Assembly: GCF_018128545.1 (NCBI RefSeq)
Contig: NZ_JAGSND010000003.1
Span: 186,001-250,000 of the forward strand
DNA: 64,000 nt
From: Sinanaerobacter chloroacetimidivorans
GTDB lineage: Bacteria > Bacillota > Clostridia > Peptostreptococcales > Anaerovoracaceae
Direction: 5' to 3'
Below, one piece after another: positions 33,832 through 42,695 of this stretch. Position 1 is the first letter of the stretch. Every line of letters begins with the position of its first letter. A program made the position numbers and the translations under genes. The notes under the pieces are model-generated. The model saw nothing but the letters and a program-made list of their open reading frames with translations, searched no databases and had not been told where the DNA came from.

Positions 33832-34776
33832 GTGAAAATTAAACGTATTTTACCATTGTGCATTTTATGCATGCTACTGTTTCCAACAGCGGTATATGCG
33901 AAATCTGTACCGGTTACAATTCCGAGTTTTCCCGTTACCGTCAACAGGCAGACGATGGAGAGCATGTATAACCAATATCCATTATTGCTGTATAAGGATA
34001 TTACGTATTTTCCTATGGCCTATGATTACGCCAGATTTTTAGGAGTGAAGGCGAATTGGTATGAGACGTGCCGCGAGTATGGCGAGAAAAGCGTTTTATT
34101 CGTGGGCGTAGCGGAGGAACGTGCGAAGGAATTAAAAATTATTTCAACGAAAACTCCAAATCAGAAACGATATACTGCCACAGTTGCTGAATACGGCATT
34201 GCGTTAAATACGACAAATCCGAAAAAATTTCTCGATAATCGGAAAGAAGAATATCCCATCCTAAACTTTCGCGGCATAACCTATTTCCCGCTGACCTGGA
34301 AGTTTGCCGTGGAAGAATTTGGATGGGAATATTCATACGATAAGCAGAATGGACTGCGGATTGAAAGCGGGAATCCTTTCCGGCCTATTATTTCCGACGG
34401 CATAATTGGCTCAACATTGCCTAGGGCAACGTGGACGGATTATTATTATGGAAAAGAGTATTATGTAGAATACCCCTTATCACCTTTTGGTAATAATGAT
34501 AAGTTTATCGTGAGAAAACGCGGTGAGCCGGAACGCGAATTCAGTCTGGGAAACCAAATTCAGGGAGATTGTTATTTTAATGTTACCTCAGAGCCTTCCA
34601 TAACCGATAATATTTTCTCGGTTGAATGTAAAAAATACACTTCAGATTCTGGTGAGAGCAGGGTTTTATTAAAAATCAATTTGGATACTGGCAAGGTTGT
34701 TGTTGAAGAAGACAGAGCGGTTGGATCGTCGAGCAGGCGAAGCTGCGTTGTTTGCACCAAGATGGTTTATTTATAA
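33832..34776 (+). CDS. Secreted protein with two stalk-domain-like repeats
   Basis: The 314-residue protein has a signal peptide (MKIKRILPLCILCMLLFPTAVYA) and two related segments, YPLLLYKDITYFPMAYDYARFLGVKANW near 48 and YPILNFRGITYFPLTWKFAVEEFGWEYSYD near 145. These resemble copper amine oxidase N-terminal-like stalk domains of Gram-positive cell-surface proteins. The start is the GTG at 33832 behind GGAGGGAGGAAA. The last ~16 residues (SSRRSCVVCTKMVYL) are encoded by the decayed tRNA-Leu/GC-module repeat at 34731-34759, so the natural C-terminus has probably been replaced and the protein may be shortened. Function unknown. Confidence 0.75.
   Translation: MKIKRILPLCILCMLLFPTAVYAKSVPVTIPSFPVTVNRQTMESMYNQYPLLLYKDITYFPMAYDYARFLGVKANWYETCREYGEKSVLFVGVAEERAKELKIISTKTPNQKRYTATVAEYGIALNTTNPKKFLDNRKEEYPILNFRGITYFPLTWKFAVEEFGWEYSYDKQNGLRIESGNPFRPIISDGIIGSTLPRATWTDYYYGKEYYVEYPLSPFGNNDKFIVRKRGEPEREFSLGNQIQGDCYFNVTSEPSITDNIFSVECKKYTSDSGESRVLLKINLDTGKVVVEEDRAVGSSSRRSCVVCTKMVYL
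34731..34759 (+). repeat. GC-rich module with decayed tRNA-Leu end (copy B), inside a coding region
   Basis: gagcaggcgaagctgcg then ttgtttgcacca. It differs from copy A at 32975-33004 by a deleted base and two substitutions in the tRNA-like part. It continues aagatgg, as the attR copy continues aagatagg. Confidence 0.7.
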
Positions 34777-34844
34777 GACTAATAACTTGCTGCAAATTAT
34801 GATATAATTGTATAAAATTTACTGTAAGCAAGGAGGTATGAACA

Positions 34845-36641
34845 ATGTCTAGACCTCAATATACAAGAAGAATACTCTGTATCTTATTGTGCAGCATATT
34901 TATTTTCTCCGGCCTTGGGCTTTGCAGCTGCAGTCAGAAAGAGGACAGCAATCAAGCTATTGCTCCGACGAAACAAAAAGTGGATGCGCCGCCGGAGGTT
35001 CTTGAACTGGCCCAGCAGGAAGTCGACCGTATGATACAGTTTTACAGCAGCGGTTGGTACCTTCTCGACGATAATGACGAGCTTGCAAAAATTAAAATCC
35101 TGGACAGCCAGATTACCAACCTGCAGCTTGCAAAGAGAATCGACGTTTATGACAGGCTGGTAGGACAAAGGGTCATTGATGGCATCAAATCAGGTTATTA
35201 CGATTTTTATTTCTTCTCCTATAGGCTTCTTCCTGATGAAAATGAATTGAAGGGGAAAAGCTTATCCTTTGAGTTGGACGAGGACGGCTGGATCTCCTTT
35301 GAAAAAATAACTCCGTATACCTCTGATTCAGCGCCCGGGGATTTACTTTTAATTGCAAGCTATGTGGATGACAAGATTAACGGGAGCAGTGGTATGACAA
35401 GAACCCATGAATTCTCCGACGGATGGTGCGAAAGGTATGTAAAGGAGCACTTGCTTGACTACGATGCGGAGTTTACGGAGGACAGCTTCCGGGTCATTGA
35501 TGAATATTCTTTTATTTTTACGGATGGTGAGGATTTCCGGACAATCAGTCTCGACGACAGGCAATTTGCCTTACCGGCCTATATGAAAGAAACCGGCAGA
35601 AAACTGGACTATACTGATTATTATGCGGATTATTGGACCAGTATTTCCTATGTGGGCCCCGGCCCTCGCAGACAATCGGGAGGAAAGGCCGGGTTTTTCA
35701 TGAGAACCTTGAATTACAATATGCCTGACGCAGATGATGCGCTTGCAGTCGTCATTTATATGTGTACCGATGGACTGTGGGAGCCGAAAACCTATAGAGG
35801 CATTGCCGCCGGTTCATCCGAGAAAGACCTGCTGCGCTTGTACCCGGACGATTTGTATTATCTCGACAAGGGCGAGGCGTCGGGCTATAACGAAATTTAT
35901 CAGCGGAATGAGGATTTTGACTATGCTTATTTTTATTTTCCAAAGGATCAGACGTCCAGGGATATTACTTTTTACATCAAGGACAGGAAGGTATCCTTTA
36001 TAGAAATGATCTCCGCGTATGAAAGAAGATATGTTTATGGCGGCGCCAGTGAGTTTGAGAATTTGGTCAATCAACCGGCCAATGAAAAAAGTGAGTTTCG
36101 TGTTGAGACAGCTGCGGCGTTTTCCAGAGAAATAGAGCTGCCCTGGGAGAAAATAGGAATGTCCTGGAACACAGGGGAGCCATATATCTCCCGGGTCAAT
36201 ATCAAATTGCCGAGGGTTTCGGACAATGTCTGCAATGGGGATGCCATTAACTCAAATACCAATCTGGAGCACCATCTGGAAGCAATCCGCCAATTTGAAG
36301 CGGGAGATTATTCTCTGCTTTACAAGGAAAGGCTGGCTGAATATTCGGTTGATTACGAGGTGCACACAAGGAAAGGCGCTGCTGCCCTTGTGATAAACGA
36401 AGCTTATGGCATCGCTGAGGCAGGAGGCGGACGACACAGGACCGTTTGGTATTACGATTGTGACACTGGCAATGTGCTGTCCTCAAGGCAGTACGCAAAA
36501 AAGTGCGGGGTCGGCGAGGCTGCGATCATAAAGCAGTATAATGACAACGCTGAGTATAGTTTCATAAACAGTGTATACGAAGCAAACTTCTATATTGACG
36601 AAGCCGGTAAAATCGTAACCTTTGAAAATTTTGATACATAA
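34845..36641 (+). CDS. Exported lipoprotein of unknown function
   Basis: The 598-residue protein has an N-terminal signal ending GLGLCSCSQKED; the cysteine in LCSC is a lipobox candidate. The mature part is soluble, acidic and rich in aromatic residues, with no repeat or motif I recognise. GCAAGGAGG precedes the ATG. It follows the stalk-domain protein by 68 bases and could be co-transcribed, since both are surface proteins. It reads through without interruption. Confidence 0.75.
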   Translation: MSRPQYTRRILCILLCSIFIFSGLGLCSCSQKEDSNQAIAPTKQKVDAPPEVLELAQQEVDRMIQFYSSGWYLLDDNDELAKIKILDSQITNLQLAKRIDVYDRLVGQRVIDGIKSGYYDFYFFSYRLLPDENELKGKSLSFELDEDGWISFEKITPYTSDSAPGDLLLIASYVDDKINGSSGMTRTHEFSDGWCERYVKEHLLDYDAEFTEDSFRVIDEYSFIFTDGEDFRTISLDDRQFALPAYMKETGRKLDYTDYYADYWTSISYVGPGPRRQSGGKAGFFMRTLNYNMPDADDALAVVIYMCTDGLWEPKTYRGIAAGSSEKDLLRLYPDDLYYLDKGEASGYNEIYQRNEDFDYAYFYFPKDQTSRDITFYIKDRKVSFIEMISAYERRYVYGGASEFENLVNQPANEKSEFRVETAAAFSREIELPWEKIGMSWNTGEPYISRVNIKLPRVSDNVCNGDAINSNTNLEHHLEAIRQFEAGDYSLLYKERLAEYSVDYEVHTRKGAAALVINEAYGIAEAGGGRHRTVWYYDCDTGNVLSSRQYAKKCGVGEAAIIKQYNDNAEYSFINSVYEANFYIDEAGKIVTFENFDT

Positions 36642-36662
36642 TCATTGCAAACATGTTACAGA

Positions 36663-36691
36663 TTGAGTCAATTCAATAGCTGTGGTATACT
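36663..36691 (+). promoter_or_regulatory. Sigma-A promoter for the ClC gene
   Basis: TTGAGT and TATACT are separated by 17 nt. Confidence 0.6.
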
Positions 36692-36746
36692 GAAGCTATA
36701 GTTTTGTGTATTTTTCTTTTAATGGAATATAGGACAGGATAATAAA

Positions 36747-38318
36747 ATGCTACATAAGGTTCAATATCATAATAATTACAAGGCGGTAATCAATATTGAC
36801 TCTAAAAAAGAGTCTATTTTATTGAAAAGCATTCTGGTTGGTATCCTGGCAGGGATCGTAACCTGTCTGTACCGAATCGTTTTAACACAGGCAGAGGAGT
36901 ATTCCTTCCAATTTTATGCGTTACTTAGAGCACATATGGCCTATTTACCGCTGGTCTTTGCAGGTCTTGGTCTGACAGGTTATTTTATCGGTATGCTAAC
37001 TTCAAAATACCACATGATCGGCGGAAGCGGCATTCCGCAAGTAAGAGGTCTTCTGTTAGGATATTTTAAAAATAGTTGGCTGAGTACTTTGATTGCGAAA
37101 TTTTTAGGAGGAGCAATCTCTATTCTTGCAGGATTATCCTTAGGCAGGGAGGGACCCTCCATTCAATTAGGTGCATGTGTAGCCCAGGGCATAGGCGATA
37201 AGCTGGCTAATTCGAGAACAGAGAAAAAGATTCTGATTGCCAGCGGCGCAAGCGCAGGGCTTGCCGCTGCATTCAACGCTCCTTTAGCTGGTACTATGTT
37301 TGCTCTTGAGGAAATTTTTAAATATTTTTCGCCGGTCATCCTGCTGTCAACGATGGTGTCTGCAATTGTTGCGGATTTTATCTCTAAATTGATTTTCGGA
37401 ACCGAAACAATCTTTCATTTTACGATCGATAGCAGCATACCCTTGTCAGGTTACTGGTACCTGTTTCTGATAGGCGCAACGCTGGGAGCAGCGGGTGCCT
37501 TCTATAATTATATTTTAGTGTATACCCAAAAACTATATAAGAAAGCACAATGGCTGACTGCTGAAAGGAGGCCCGTGATACCATTTGTCTGCGCAGGTAT
37601 TATAGGACTGGTTTTCCCTATGGTATTGGGCGGAGGACATCATATCATCGGTGAGCTTCAGCTAGAAAATGGAATTCTATTTTTATTAATCATTTTTTCA
37701 GTGAAATTTTTATTCTCCATGATAAGTTTTGGATCGGGTGCTCCTGGCGGAATCTTTTTTCCATTGCTGATTCTGGGATCTATTATAGGTGCAGTCTTTG
37801 GAAATATTGCAATAAATTATCTCGGCTTTGATTCCGGTTTGTTTTACAATTTCGTGGTACTTGCAATGGCCGGCTATTTTACTGCAATTGTGAGAGCTCC
37901 AATCACAGGGGTCATTCTGCTGATCGAAATGACGGGTTCATTTCACCAGCTTTTATCTCTTACAGTCGTTTCGGTAGTTGCTTTTATTGTAGCTGACTTA
38001 TTAAAGAGTAAGCCGATTTATGAAACGCTGTTGGAGAATATGCTGAAAGAAAAGGAAGTTGTGGAAGGAGAACATGATGACAGCAAAAGGATCACGATTG
38101 AAATGATTGTTCACCATGGGGCTCCGGCCGAAGGCAGGCTTGTCAAGGAATTGGAACTTCCCCGGAATTGTCTTTTAATCGCTGTAAAGCGCAGAGGGAA
38201 AGAACTGATCCCCAAAGGAGATACAAAGATAATGGCAGAGGACTACCTGGTGTTTTTAACCAGCATCAAAGAAGAGGCTAATACCAGAGAATGCCTTAGA
38301 AAGATTACTTCCTTGTAG
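36747..38318 (+). CDS. ClC-family chloride channel/transporter with C-terminal TrkA-C domain
   Basis: The 523-residue protein shows the ClC selectivity-filter motifs GGSGIPQ (about residue 92), GREGPSIQLG (about 134) and GSGAPGGIFFP (about 331), plus AAFNAPLAGTMFALEE. The last ~80 residues (GAPAEGRLVKELELPRNCLLIAVKRRGKELIPKGDTKI) are a TrkA-C ligand-binding domain, which often regulates these proteins. The gating-glutamate motif in GREGP is intact, compatible with H+/Cl- exchange, though channel activity cannot be excluded. It appears monocistronic with its own promoter. Confidence 0.93.
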   Translation: MLHKVQYHNNYKAVINIDSKKESILLKSILVGILAGIVTCLYRIVLTQAEEYSFQFYALLRAHMAYLPLVFAGLGLTGYFIGMLTSKYHMIGGSGIPQVRGLLLGYFKNSWLSTLIAKFLGGAISILAGLSLGREGPSIQLGACVAQGIGDKLANSRTEKKILIASGASAGLAAAFNAPLAGTMFALEEIFKYFSPVILLSTMVSAIVADFISKLIFGTETIFHFTIDSSIPLSGYWYLFLIGATLGAAGAFYNYILVYTQKLYKKAQWLTAERRPVIPFVCAGIIGLVFPMVLGGGHHIIGELQLENGILFLLIIFSVKFLFSMISFGSGAPGGIFFPLLILGSIIGAVFGNIAINYLGFDSGLFYNFVVLAMAGYFTAIVRAPITGVILLIEMTGSFHQLLSLTVVSVVAFIVADLLKSKPIYETLLENMLKEKEVVEGEHDDSKRITIEMIVHHGAPAEGRLVKELELPRNCLLIAVKRRGKELIPKGDTKIMAEDYLVFLTSIKEEANTRECLRKITSL

Positions 38319-38420
38319 AAAATGAGTACTATTGAATTTCAGATTACTGTTTTAAGAGCCTGATTGCTGTGTATATATTCTGGAGATGAAGAAAATAACG
38401 CAGAAAGGAATGATGACAAC

Positions 38421-38840
38421 ATGATTTGGAAAGAAAAATACAAAGTAGGAGTTTCAGTCATTGATCAACAGCATGAAGAGCTTTTCCGCCGTGTAAGTAC
38501 TTTTGTGAAGACCCTGCGATCGGAACAAAAATGGGAGCAGAAAGTAGAAAAAGTAAATGATACCCTGACGTTCATGAAGGATTATGTGGTGACGCATTTT
38601 CAAGATGAAGAGGCCTATCAGGATGAAATCGGATACCCGGGGCGTGAAGAACACCGCAAAATACATAACGATATGGTTGCCTATGTTGTTTCTGTCTCTG
38701 AGCAATACGAAAAAGAAGGCTGCAAGGAAGAACTGATGCAGCAATTTGCCGGAAAATTGCTGACCTGGCTGATCAATCACGTGGCAGCCGCGGATCAAAA
38801 AATCGCTGAATACGCCAAGAGACAGGAGGAATTAAAATGA
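38421..38840 (+). CDS. Bacteriohemerythrin (diiron O2-binding protein)
   Basis: The 139-residue protein has all hemerythrin ligands in order: His18 (DQQHEEL), His59 and Glu63 (THFQDEE), His78 and His82 (EEHRKIH), His120 and Asp125 (NHVAAAD). Such proteins bind O2 reversibly and in anaerobes serve oxygen sensing, delivery or detoxification. The ATG at 38421 lies behind AAAGGAA. The stop codon overlaps the cheX start by four bases, so a link to chemotactic signalling (aerotaxis or oxygen avoidance) is inferred. Confidence 0.93.
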   Translation: MIWKEKYKVGVSVIDQQHEELFRRVSTFVKTLRSEQKWEQKVEKVNDTLTFMKDYVVTHFQDEEAYQDEIGYPGREEHRKIHNDMVAYVVSVSEQYEKEGCKEELMQQFAGKLLTWLINHVAAADQKIAEYAKRQEELK

Positions 38841-39301
38841 GCCAAAATATTCTTGCCCCTTTTTCAAAAGCAGCATGTCAAACATTTAAGCTTTTGTTAG
38901 ATATTGATGTAATGGAGGATACGCCAGAAGCATTTTCGGAAAATTCCCAAGGCAATGTTGAAATTGCAATAGGCATTATCGGAGACTATTCCGGGGAAAT
39001 TCTCTATTGCTTTCCCAAGGATACTACCCTGGAAATCGTAAAGACCATGTGCGGCATGGAATTCGATGAAATTGATGAATTTGTAAAATCCGCAATCGGA
39101 GAACTGGCAAACATTATCAGCGGGAATGCCCTGACCGATTTATCCCAGCAGAAAGTCATCTGTGATATCCTTCCTCCTAAATTTATGGAAGGAAACAATT
39201 CCGATAAGGAGAGCAGCCAATGTCCTGTCTATCAAACCAGAATGAAAACTCCTATCGGTAATGTAGAATTAAGATTAAAAGTAGATACAAGCAACAATTA
39301 G
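38837..39301 (+). CDS. cheX: CheX-family chemotaxis phosphatase
   Basis: The 154-residue protein has the CheX fold and the catalytic-site motif E-x2-N in IGELANIISGNAL (about residues 83-95), plus IVKTMCGMEF and CDILPPKF segments. CheX dephosphorylates CheY-P to reset chemotaxis in organisms without CheZ. It overlaps the hemerythrin gene, an unusual pairing. A strong terminator follows. GACAGGAGGAATTAAA lies before the ATG. Confidence 0.9.
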   Translation: MSQNILAPFSKAACQTFKLLLDIDVMEDTPEAFSENSQGNVEIAIGIIGDYSGEILYCFPKDTTLEIVKTMCGMEFDEIDEFVKSAIGELANIISGNALTDLSQQKVICDILPPKFMEGNNSDKESSQCPVYQTRMKTPIGNVELRLKVDTSNN

Positions 39302-39326
39302 AAATTAAAAAGCAAATTTAGGAAGT

Positions 39327-39373
39327 ACCCTTTAGCAGTGTGGATGGAGCACACTGCCAAAGGGTGCTTTTTT
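39327..39373 (+). terminator. Intrinsic terminator after cheX
   Basis: A 15-bp stem (accctttagcagtgt/acactgccaaagggt, one mismatch) and a run of six T. Confidence 0.92.
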
Positions 39374-39493
39374 ATTATGTAGTCAATATCGCTTTCAGCG
39401 ATATATTTACGGAAATCAAAAGGACGTCCACATTGCTTTGCAAAACATCCGAAGAAATATCATATTAATTCTATATGAATACGATAAAAGCTA

Positions 39494-39522
39494 TTGACAA
39501 AGGTCCAGGGGGCAGTTATAAT
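39494..39522 (+). promoter_or_regulatory. Consensus sigma-A promoter for the AhpD-SDR-ABC operon
   Basis: Perfect TTGACA and TATAAT are separated by 17 nt. The transcript would begin about 50 bases before the first gene, whose ribosome binding site is AAAGGAAATGGG. Confidence 0.85.
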
Positions 39523-39579
39523 CGAAATACATAATACATATGGGAATACTATGAAATAAAAATAGAAAGGAAATGGGAA

Positions 39580-40104
39580 ATGGCCTACATATCACAAGTA
39601 AATTATGAAGATGCTTCCCAAGAAGTAAAAGAGCATTTTGAAGATCAGATTGAACGAAACGGGCGAATCACGAATATGAAGAAAACACTGCTTCATTCGG
39701 TGCCTGCCTATAAAGCCCTGATGGAATGGTACACATTGAGAGATGTGGTGAAACCGTTTTTGGGGGAAAGAGGAGTCAATTTTTTCTGTTATGCCATTTC
39801 TACGGAAAACGACTGCCTGATTTGTTCTACCTTTTTCGCGCAAATTCTGGATGACTTGAAAATTGATTTTTATTCCTTTGCTTTTACAGAAAAGGAAAGC
39901 GCAGTGATCGAATACGGCAGGGCTTTGGTCTCCAATCCCCATAGAATTTCCGAAGAACTTTTTTCAAAACTAAAGAAATTCTTCAATGAGGAAGAAATCG
40001 TTGCCTTAACTGCATTTGGCAGCATAATGATAGCCACCAATCTGATTAACACCGCTTTGAAAGTGGAACTGGATGAAGAACTGGTACCGTATACAAAGCG
40101 GTAG
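39580..40104 (+). CDS. AhpD/carboxymuconolactone decarboxylase-like protein
   Basis: The 174-residue helical protein resembles the AhpD-like fold. NFFCYAISTENDCLICSTFFAQIL carries a C-x2-C that in the family acts as a redox-active disulfide with a nearby proton relay. Family members are peroxide-reducing adaptors or decarboxylases. It opens a five-gene operon with an SDR and an amino acid ABC transporter. Its stop codon falls at the edge of three tandem 26-bp repeats that copy its own 3' end. Confidence 0.75.
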   Translation: MAYISQVNYEDASQEVKEHFEDQIERNGRITNMKKTLLHSVPAYKALMEWYTLRDVVKPFLGERGVNFFCYAISTENDCLICSTFFAQILDDLKIDFYSFAFTEKESAVIEYGRALVSNPHRISEELFSKLKKFFNEEEIVALTAFGSIMIATNLINTALKVELDEELVPYTKR

Positions 40105-40181
40105 ATCCGGAGCCTGATAAAAAACGATCGATCCGGAGCCTGATAAAAAGCGATAGATCCGGAGCCTGATACAAAGCGGCA
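40104..40181 (+). repeat. Three tandem 26-bp repeats after the AhpD-like gene
   Basis: Units start at 40104, 40130 and 40156, each beginning gatccggagcctgat, then a variable (a/c)aaa(a/g)cg tail. The sequence just before (tatacaaagcggta, 40091-40104) matches the tail of the last unit, so the array probably arose by slippage from the gene end. It lies in the gap before the SDR gene. Confidence 0.9.
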
Positions 40182-40224
40182 GAAAACAACAAAAATTACT
40201 AAAAAAACAAGGAGATCGTGACCT

Positions 40225-41031
40225 ATGACAAAACAATTTGAGAATAAGACGGTATTTATAACGGGCGCTGCAAAAGGACAGGGAAGAGGTGTCGCCCTGG
40301 CATTCGCAAAGGAAGGTGCTAACATCATCGCCTTCGACCTTGGAGAAAAAATCGCTTACCCTAGTTATAACCGTTCTTCTAATGAAGATTTGGAGCGCTT
40401 AAAAGATGAAGTGCTGGAGCTGGGCGGCAGGATTGAAATCTTTGCCGGAGATGTGAGAAATGCAGAGGATATCAAAGGAGCAGTGGAAAATGGGGTTACA
40501 TCCTTTGGTACCATTGATATTCTCTTCAGCAACGCCGGTATCTGTGCCTATGGATCCTCACACGAATTAACCGAGGAAGAATGGGACGCCATGATTGATA
40601 TCAATTTGAAGGGGAGCTGGCTGACATCCAAATATGTCATTCCGCATCTTATTCATCAAAAAAGCGGCGTAATCATCTATAATTCCTCAGTTGCCGGTCT
40701 CAGAGGGATGAACCGGATTTCACATTATTCCGCATCCAAGCATGGCCTTGTAGGCCTGGCAAAATCCCAGGCCATAGAATTGGCTCCATATAATATCCGG
40801 GTCATCAGCATCCATCCTACCGGGGTGAATACCCCTATGAATGACGGGCTGGCGGAGCTTGAAGGATCTACCCCAATAGAAATTGCCGAGCGTTCAGCCG
40901 GAAACCTGCTGCCTGTGCCCTGGGTTGAGGTGGAAGATGTTGCAGATTCCGTCCTGTTCCTTGCCAGTGAAAAAGCAAGATATATTACCGGAAGCCAATA
41001 TGTTCTGGATGCAGGTCTTCTTACAAGATAG
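40225..41031 (+). CDS. Short-chain dehydrogenase/reductase (SDR)
   Basis: The 268-residue protein has the NAD(P) motif TGAAKGQGRG (residues 11-20), an acidic FDLGE after beta-2 that favours NAD, DILFSNAG, the catalytic serine in IYNSSVAG and the Y-x3-K in HYSASKHGL. The C-terminal ITGSQYVLDAGLL is typical of classical SDRs. The insertion YPSYNRSSNEDLERLKDEV after beta-2 resembles that of mycofactocin-type SDRs, but no mycofactocin genes are seen here. AAGGAGATCG precedes the ATG. Probable substrate: a hydroxy compound linked to the neighbouring transporter's ligand. Confidence 0.92.
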   Translation: MTKQFENKTVFITGAAKGQGRGVALAFAKEGANIIAFDLGEKIAYPSYNRSSNEDLERLKDEVLELGGRIEIFAGDVRNAEDIKGAVENGVTSFGTIDILFSNAGICAYGSSHELTEEEWDAMIDINLKGSWLTSKYVIPHLIHQKSGVIIYNSSVAGLRGMNRISHYSASKHGLVGLAKSQAIELAPYNIRVISIHPTGVNTPMNDGLAELEGSTPIEIAERSAGNLLPVPWVEVEDVADSVLFLASEKARYITGSQYVLDAGLLTR

Positions 41032-41120
41032 GATTGAAAAAACACAGCAGCAAGTAAAATATAAATGAAATTTATAAATAGAAGAATATTATCTAAAAAA
41101 TGTTAAAGGGAGACAGAAAC

Positions 41121-41951
41121 ATGAAAAAAGAGTGGAAAAAACCAATTATTGCATTACTCATCCTCGTACTCACACTTGGTCTGGCAGCCTGCGGCGGTGC
41201 AGAAGAATCAAAGAATGATTCTGAAAATGGCAATGCTCAGGGACAGGATGTCATCAACGTAGGAACCATGGGAACCTATAATCCTTTCAGCTTTGCGGCT
41301 GAAGACGGAACCCTGACGGGTTATGACCTGGAGGTACTCAGAGAGATTGAAAAAGTTGACAACAGCTTAAAATTTAATTTTGTAGCCGGCCCATGGGACA
41401 GCCTTTTTGTAGGCCTGGATGCGAATAAATTCCAGATGTTAGCCAACCAGATCACCTCCAACCCTGACAGAGTAGAAAAGTACTACCTGACAGAAAATCC
41501 ATACTTTACCTGCGTATCTCAGATCATCGTGAAAAAAGGCCGTACCGACATTCAGTCCCTGGAAGATCTGCAGGGAAAAACCATTGGACTTACGGTAGGG
41601 GATTCCTTTACCCGTTTGGTAGAGGACTGGAATGCTGAAAACGGAAACATTCTGACCATCAAATATTACGAGCAGGATATCGTAACCATTCTGGAAGATA
41701 TTCAAACAGGACGTATCGATGCAACGGTGAACGATCCTATTATGGCAAAGGATAAAGCGGAAGTACAGGGACTTGAAATTGACGTAGTTGGAGAAAGAAT
41801 CGCAGCAGATCCTACTTACTTCATATTCCAGAAAAATGACGAAGGCAAAGCGCTTAGAGATAAAGTAGACGCGGCTCTGGCCACACTTCTCGAAAGCGGA
41901 AGATTATCCGAACTATCCATCGAATGGTTTGGTGTAGACTATACAAAATAA
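41121..41951 (+). CDS. Polar amino acid ABC transporter, substrate-binding lipoprotein
   Basis: The ~276-residue protein starts at the ATG at 41121 behind AAAGGGAG. It has a signal peptide with lipobox LAACGG and family 3 binding-protein landmarks: INVGTMGTYNPFSF, GTLTGYDLEVLREIEK, ANQITSNPDRVEKYYLTENPYF and GKTIGLTVGDSF. The ligand is probably an amino acid, such as cystine or glutamate, or a related organic acid. It is the first of three transporter genes. The SDR and AhpD-like genes of the same operon suggest a metabolised ligand rather than a simple nutrient. Confidence 0.92.
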   Translation: MKKEWKKPIIALLILVLTLGLAACGGAEESKNDSENGNAQGQDVINVGTMGTYNPFSFAAEDGTLTGYDLEVLREIEKVDNSLKFNFVAGPWDSLFVGLDANKFQMLANQITSNPDRVEKYYLTENPYFTCVSQIIVKKGRTDIQSLEDLQGKTIGLTVGDSFTRLVEDWNAENGNILTIKYYEQDIVTILEDIQTGRIDATVNDPIMAKDKAEVQGLEIDVVGERIAADPTYFIFQKNDEGKALRDKVDAALATLLESGRLSELSIEWFGVDYTK

Positions 41952-41969
41952 ACGACAGCGGAGGGAAAA

Positions 41970-42695
41970 ATGAAAGGGATATTCGATGTTTCTTATGCAA
42001 TAGAATCCATTCCGGCAATTGCTAAGGGAATACCGGTATCCCTCAGCATTGCAGTGATCGCTTTTTCAGCCGGGATCCTGATCGGTCTTTGCGGAGCGCT
42101 GATCAAAATCTATAACATCCCAGTATTAAAGCAAATAACGGCAGTCTACATCTCTTTTATGAGAGGGACTCCTTTATTGGTGCAGATCATGTTATCCTAC
42201 TTTGGAATACCCATCGTATTGAGGGCGGTCAATGCGGAGTTCGGCACTGCTATGGACATTTCCTTCATTCCTGCGATCTATTATATCTACGTGGCTTTTG
42301 CCCTGAATGCAGGAGCTTATCTGACAGAGACCATCAGAGCCGCCATCTTATCCATTGACCGGGGACAGCTGGAAGCCTCTTATTCTGTGGGAATGACCAC
42401 TTATCAAAGCATGAAGAGGATCATCCTTCCCCAGGCTTTGAAAGTTGGCTTGCCGAATATCGGAAACCACTTTATCGCCATGTTGAAAGATACCTCTTTG
42501 GCTTTTGCCGCTTCCGTTCCGGAAATCATGGGATTGGCAAAAATTGTAGGAGGAAGGACTTCACGAATTTTAGAAGCCTATATTGTGGCAGCGCTGCTCT
42601 ATTGGGTAATTTGTATTGGTTTGGAACGCCTGATGGCGCTTCTGGAGAAGCGGCTGCGCAGAAATGAAAGAGGTGTGCAGAATGATAGAAATTAA
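41970..42695 (+). CDS. Polar amino acid ABC transporter, permease
   Basis: The 241-residue membrane protein has about five segments. It has the HisM/GlnP-type motif YISFMRGTPLLVQI (about residue 51) and the EAA loop EASYSVGMTTYQSMKRIILPQALKVGLPNIGN (about 129-160) that contacts the ATPase. RBS GGAGGG; it follows the binding-protein gene by 18 bases and overlaps the ATPase gene by 14. Confidence 0.93.
   Translation: MKGIFDVSYAIESIPAIAKGIPVSLSIAVIAFSAGILIGLCGALIKIYNIPVLKQITAVYISFMRGTPLLVQIMLSYFGIPIVLRAVNAEFGTAMDISFIPAIYYIYVAFALNAGAYLTETIRAAILSIDRGQLEASYSVGMTTYQSMKRIILPQALKVGLPNIGNHFIAMLKDTSLAFAASVPEIMGLAKIVGGRTSRILEAYIVAALLYWVICIGLERLMALLEKRLRRNERGVQNDRN

Noticed and set aside
40104..40181. 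Tandem repeats considered as a CRISPR array
   Set aside because: Units are directly contiguous with no variable spacers, and no cas genes are nearby.
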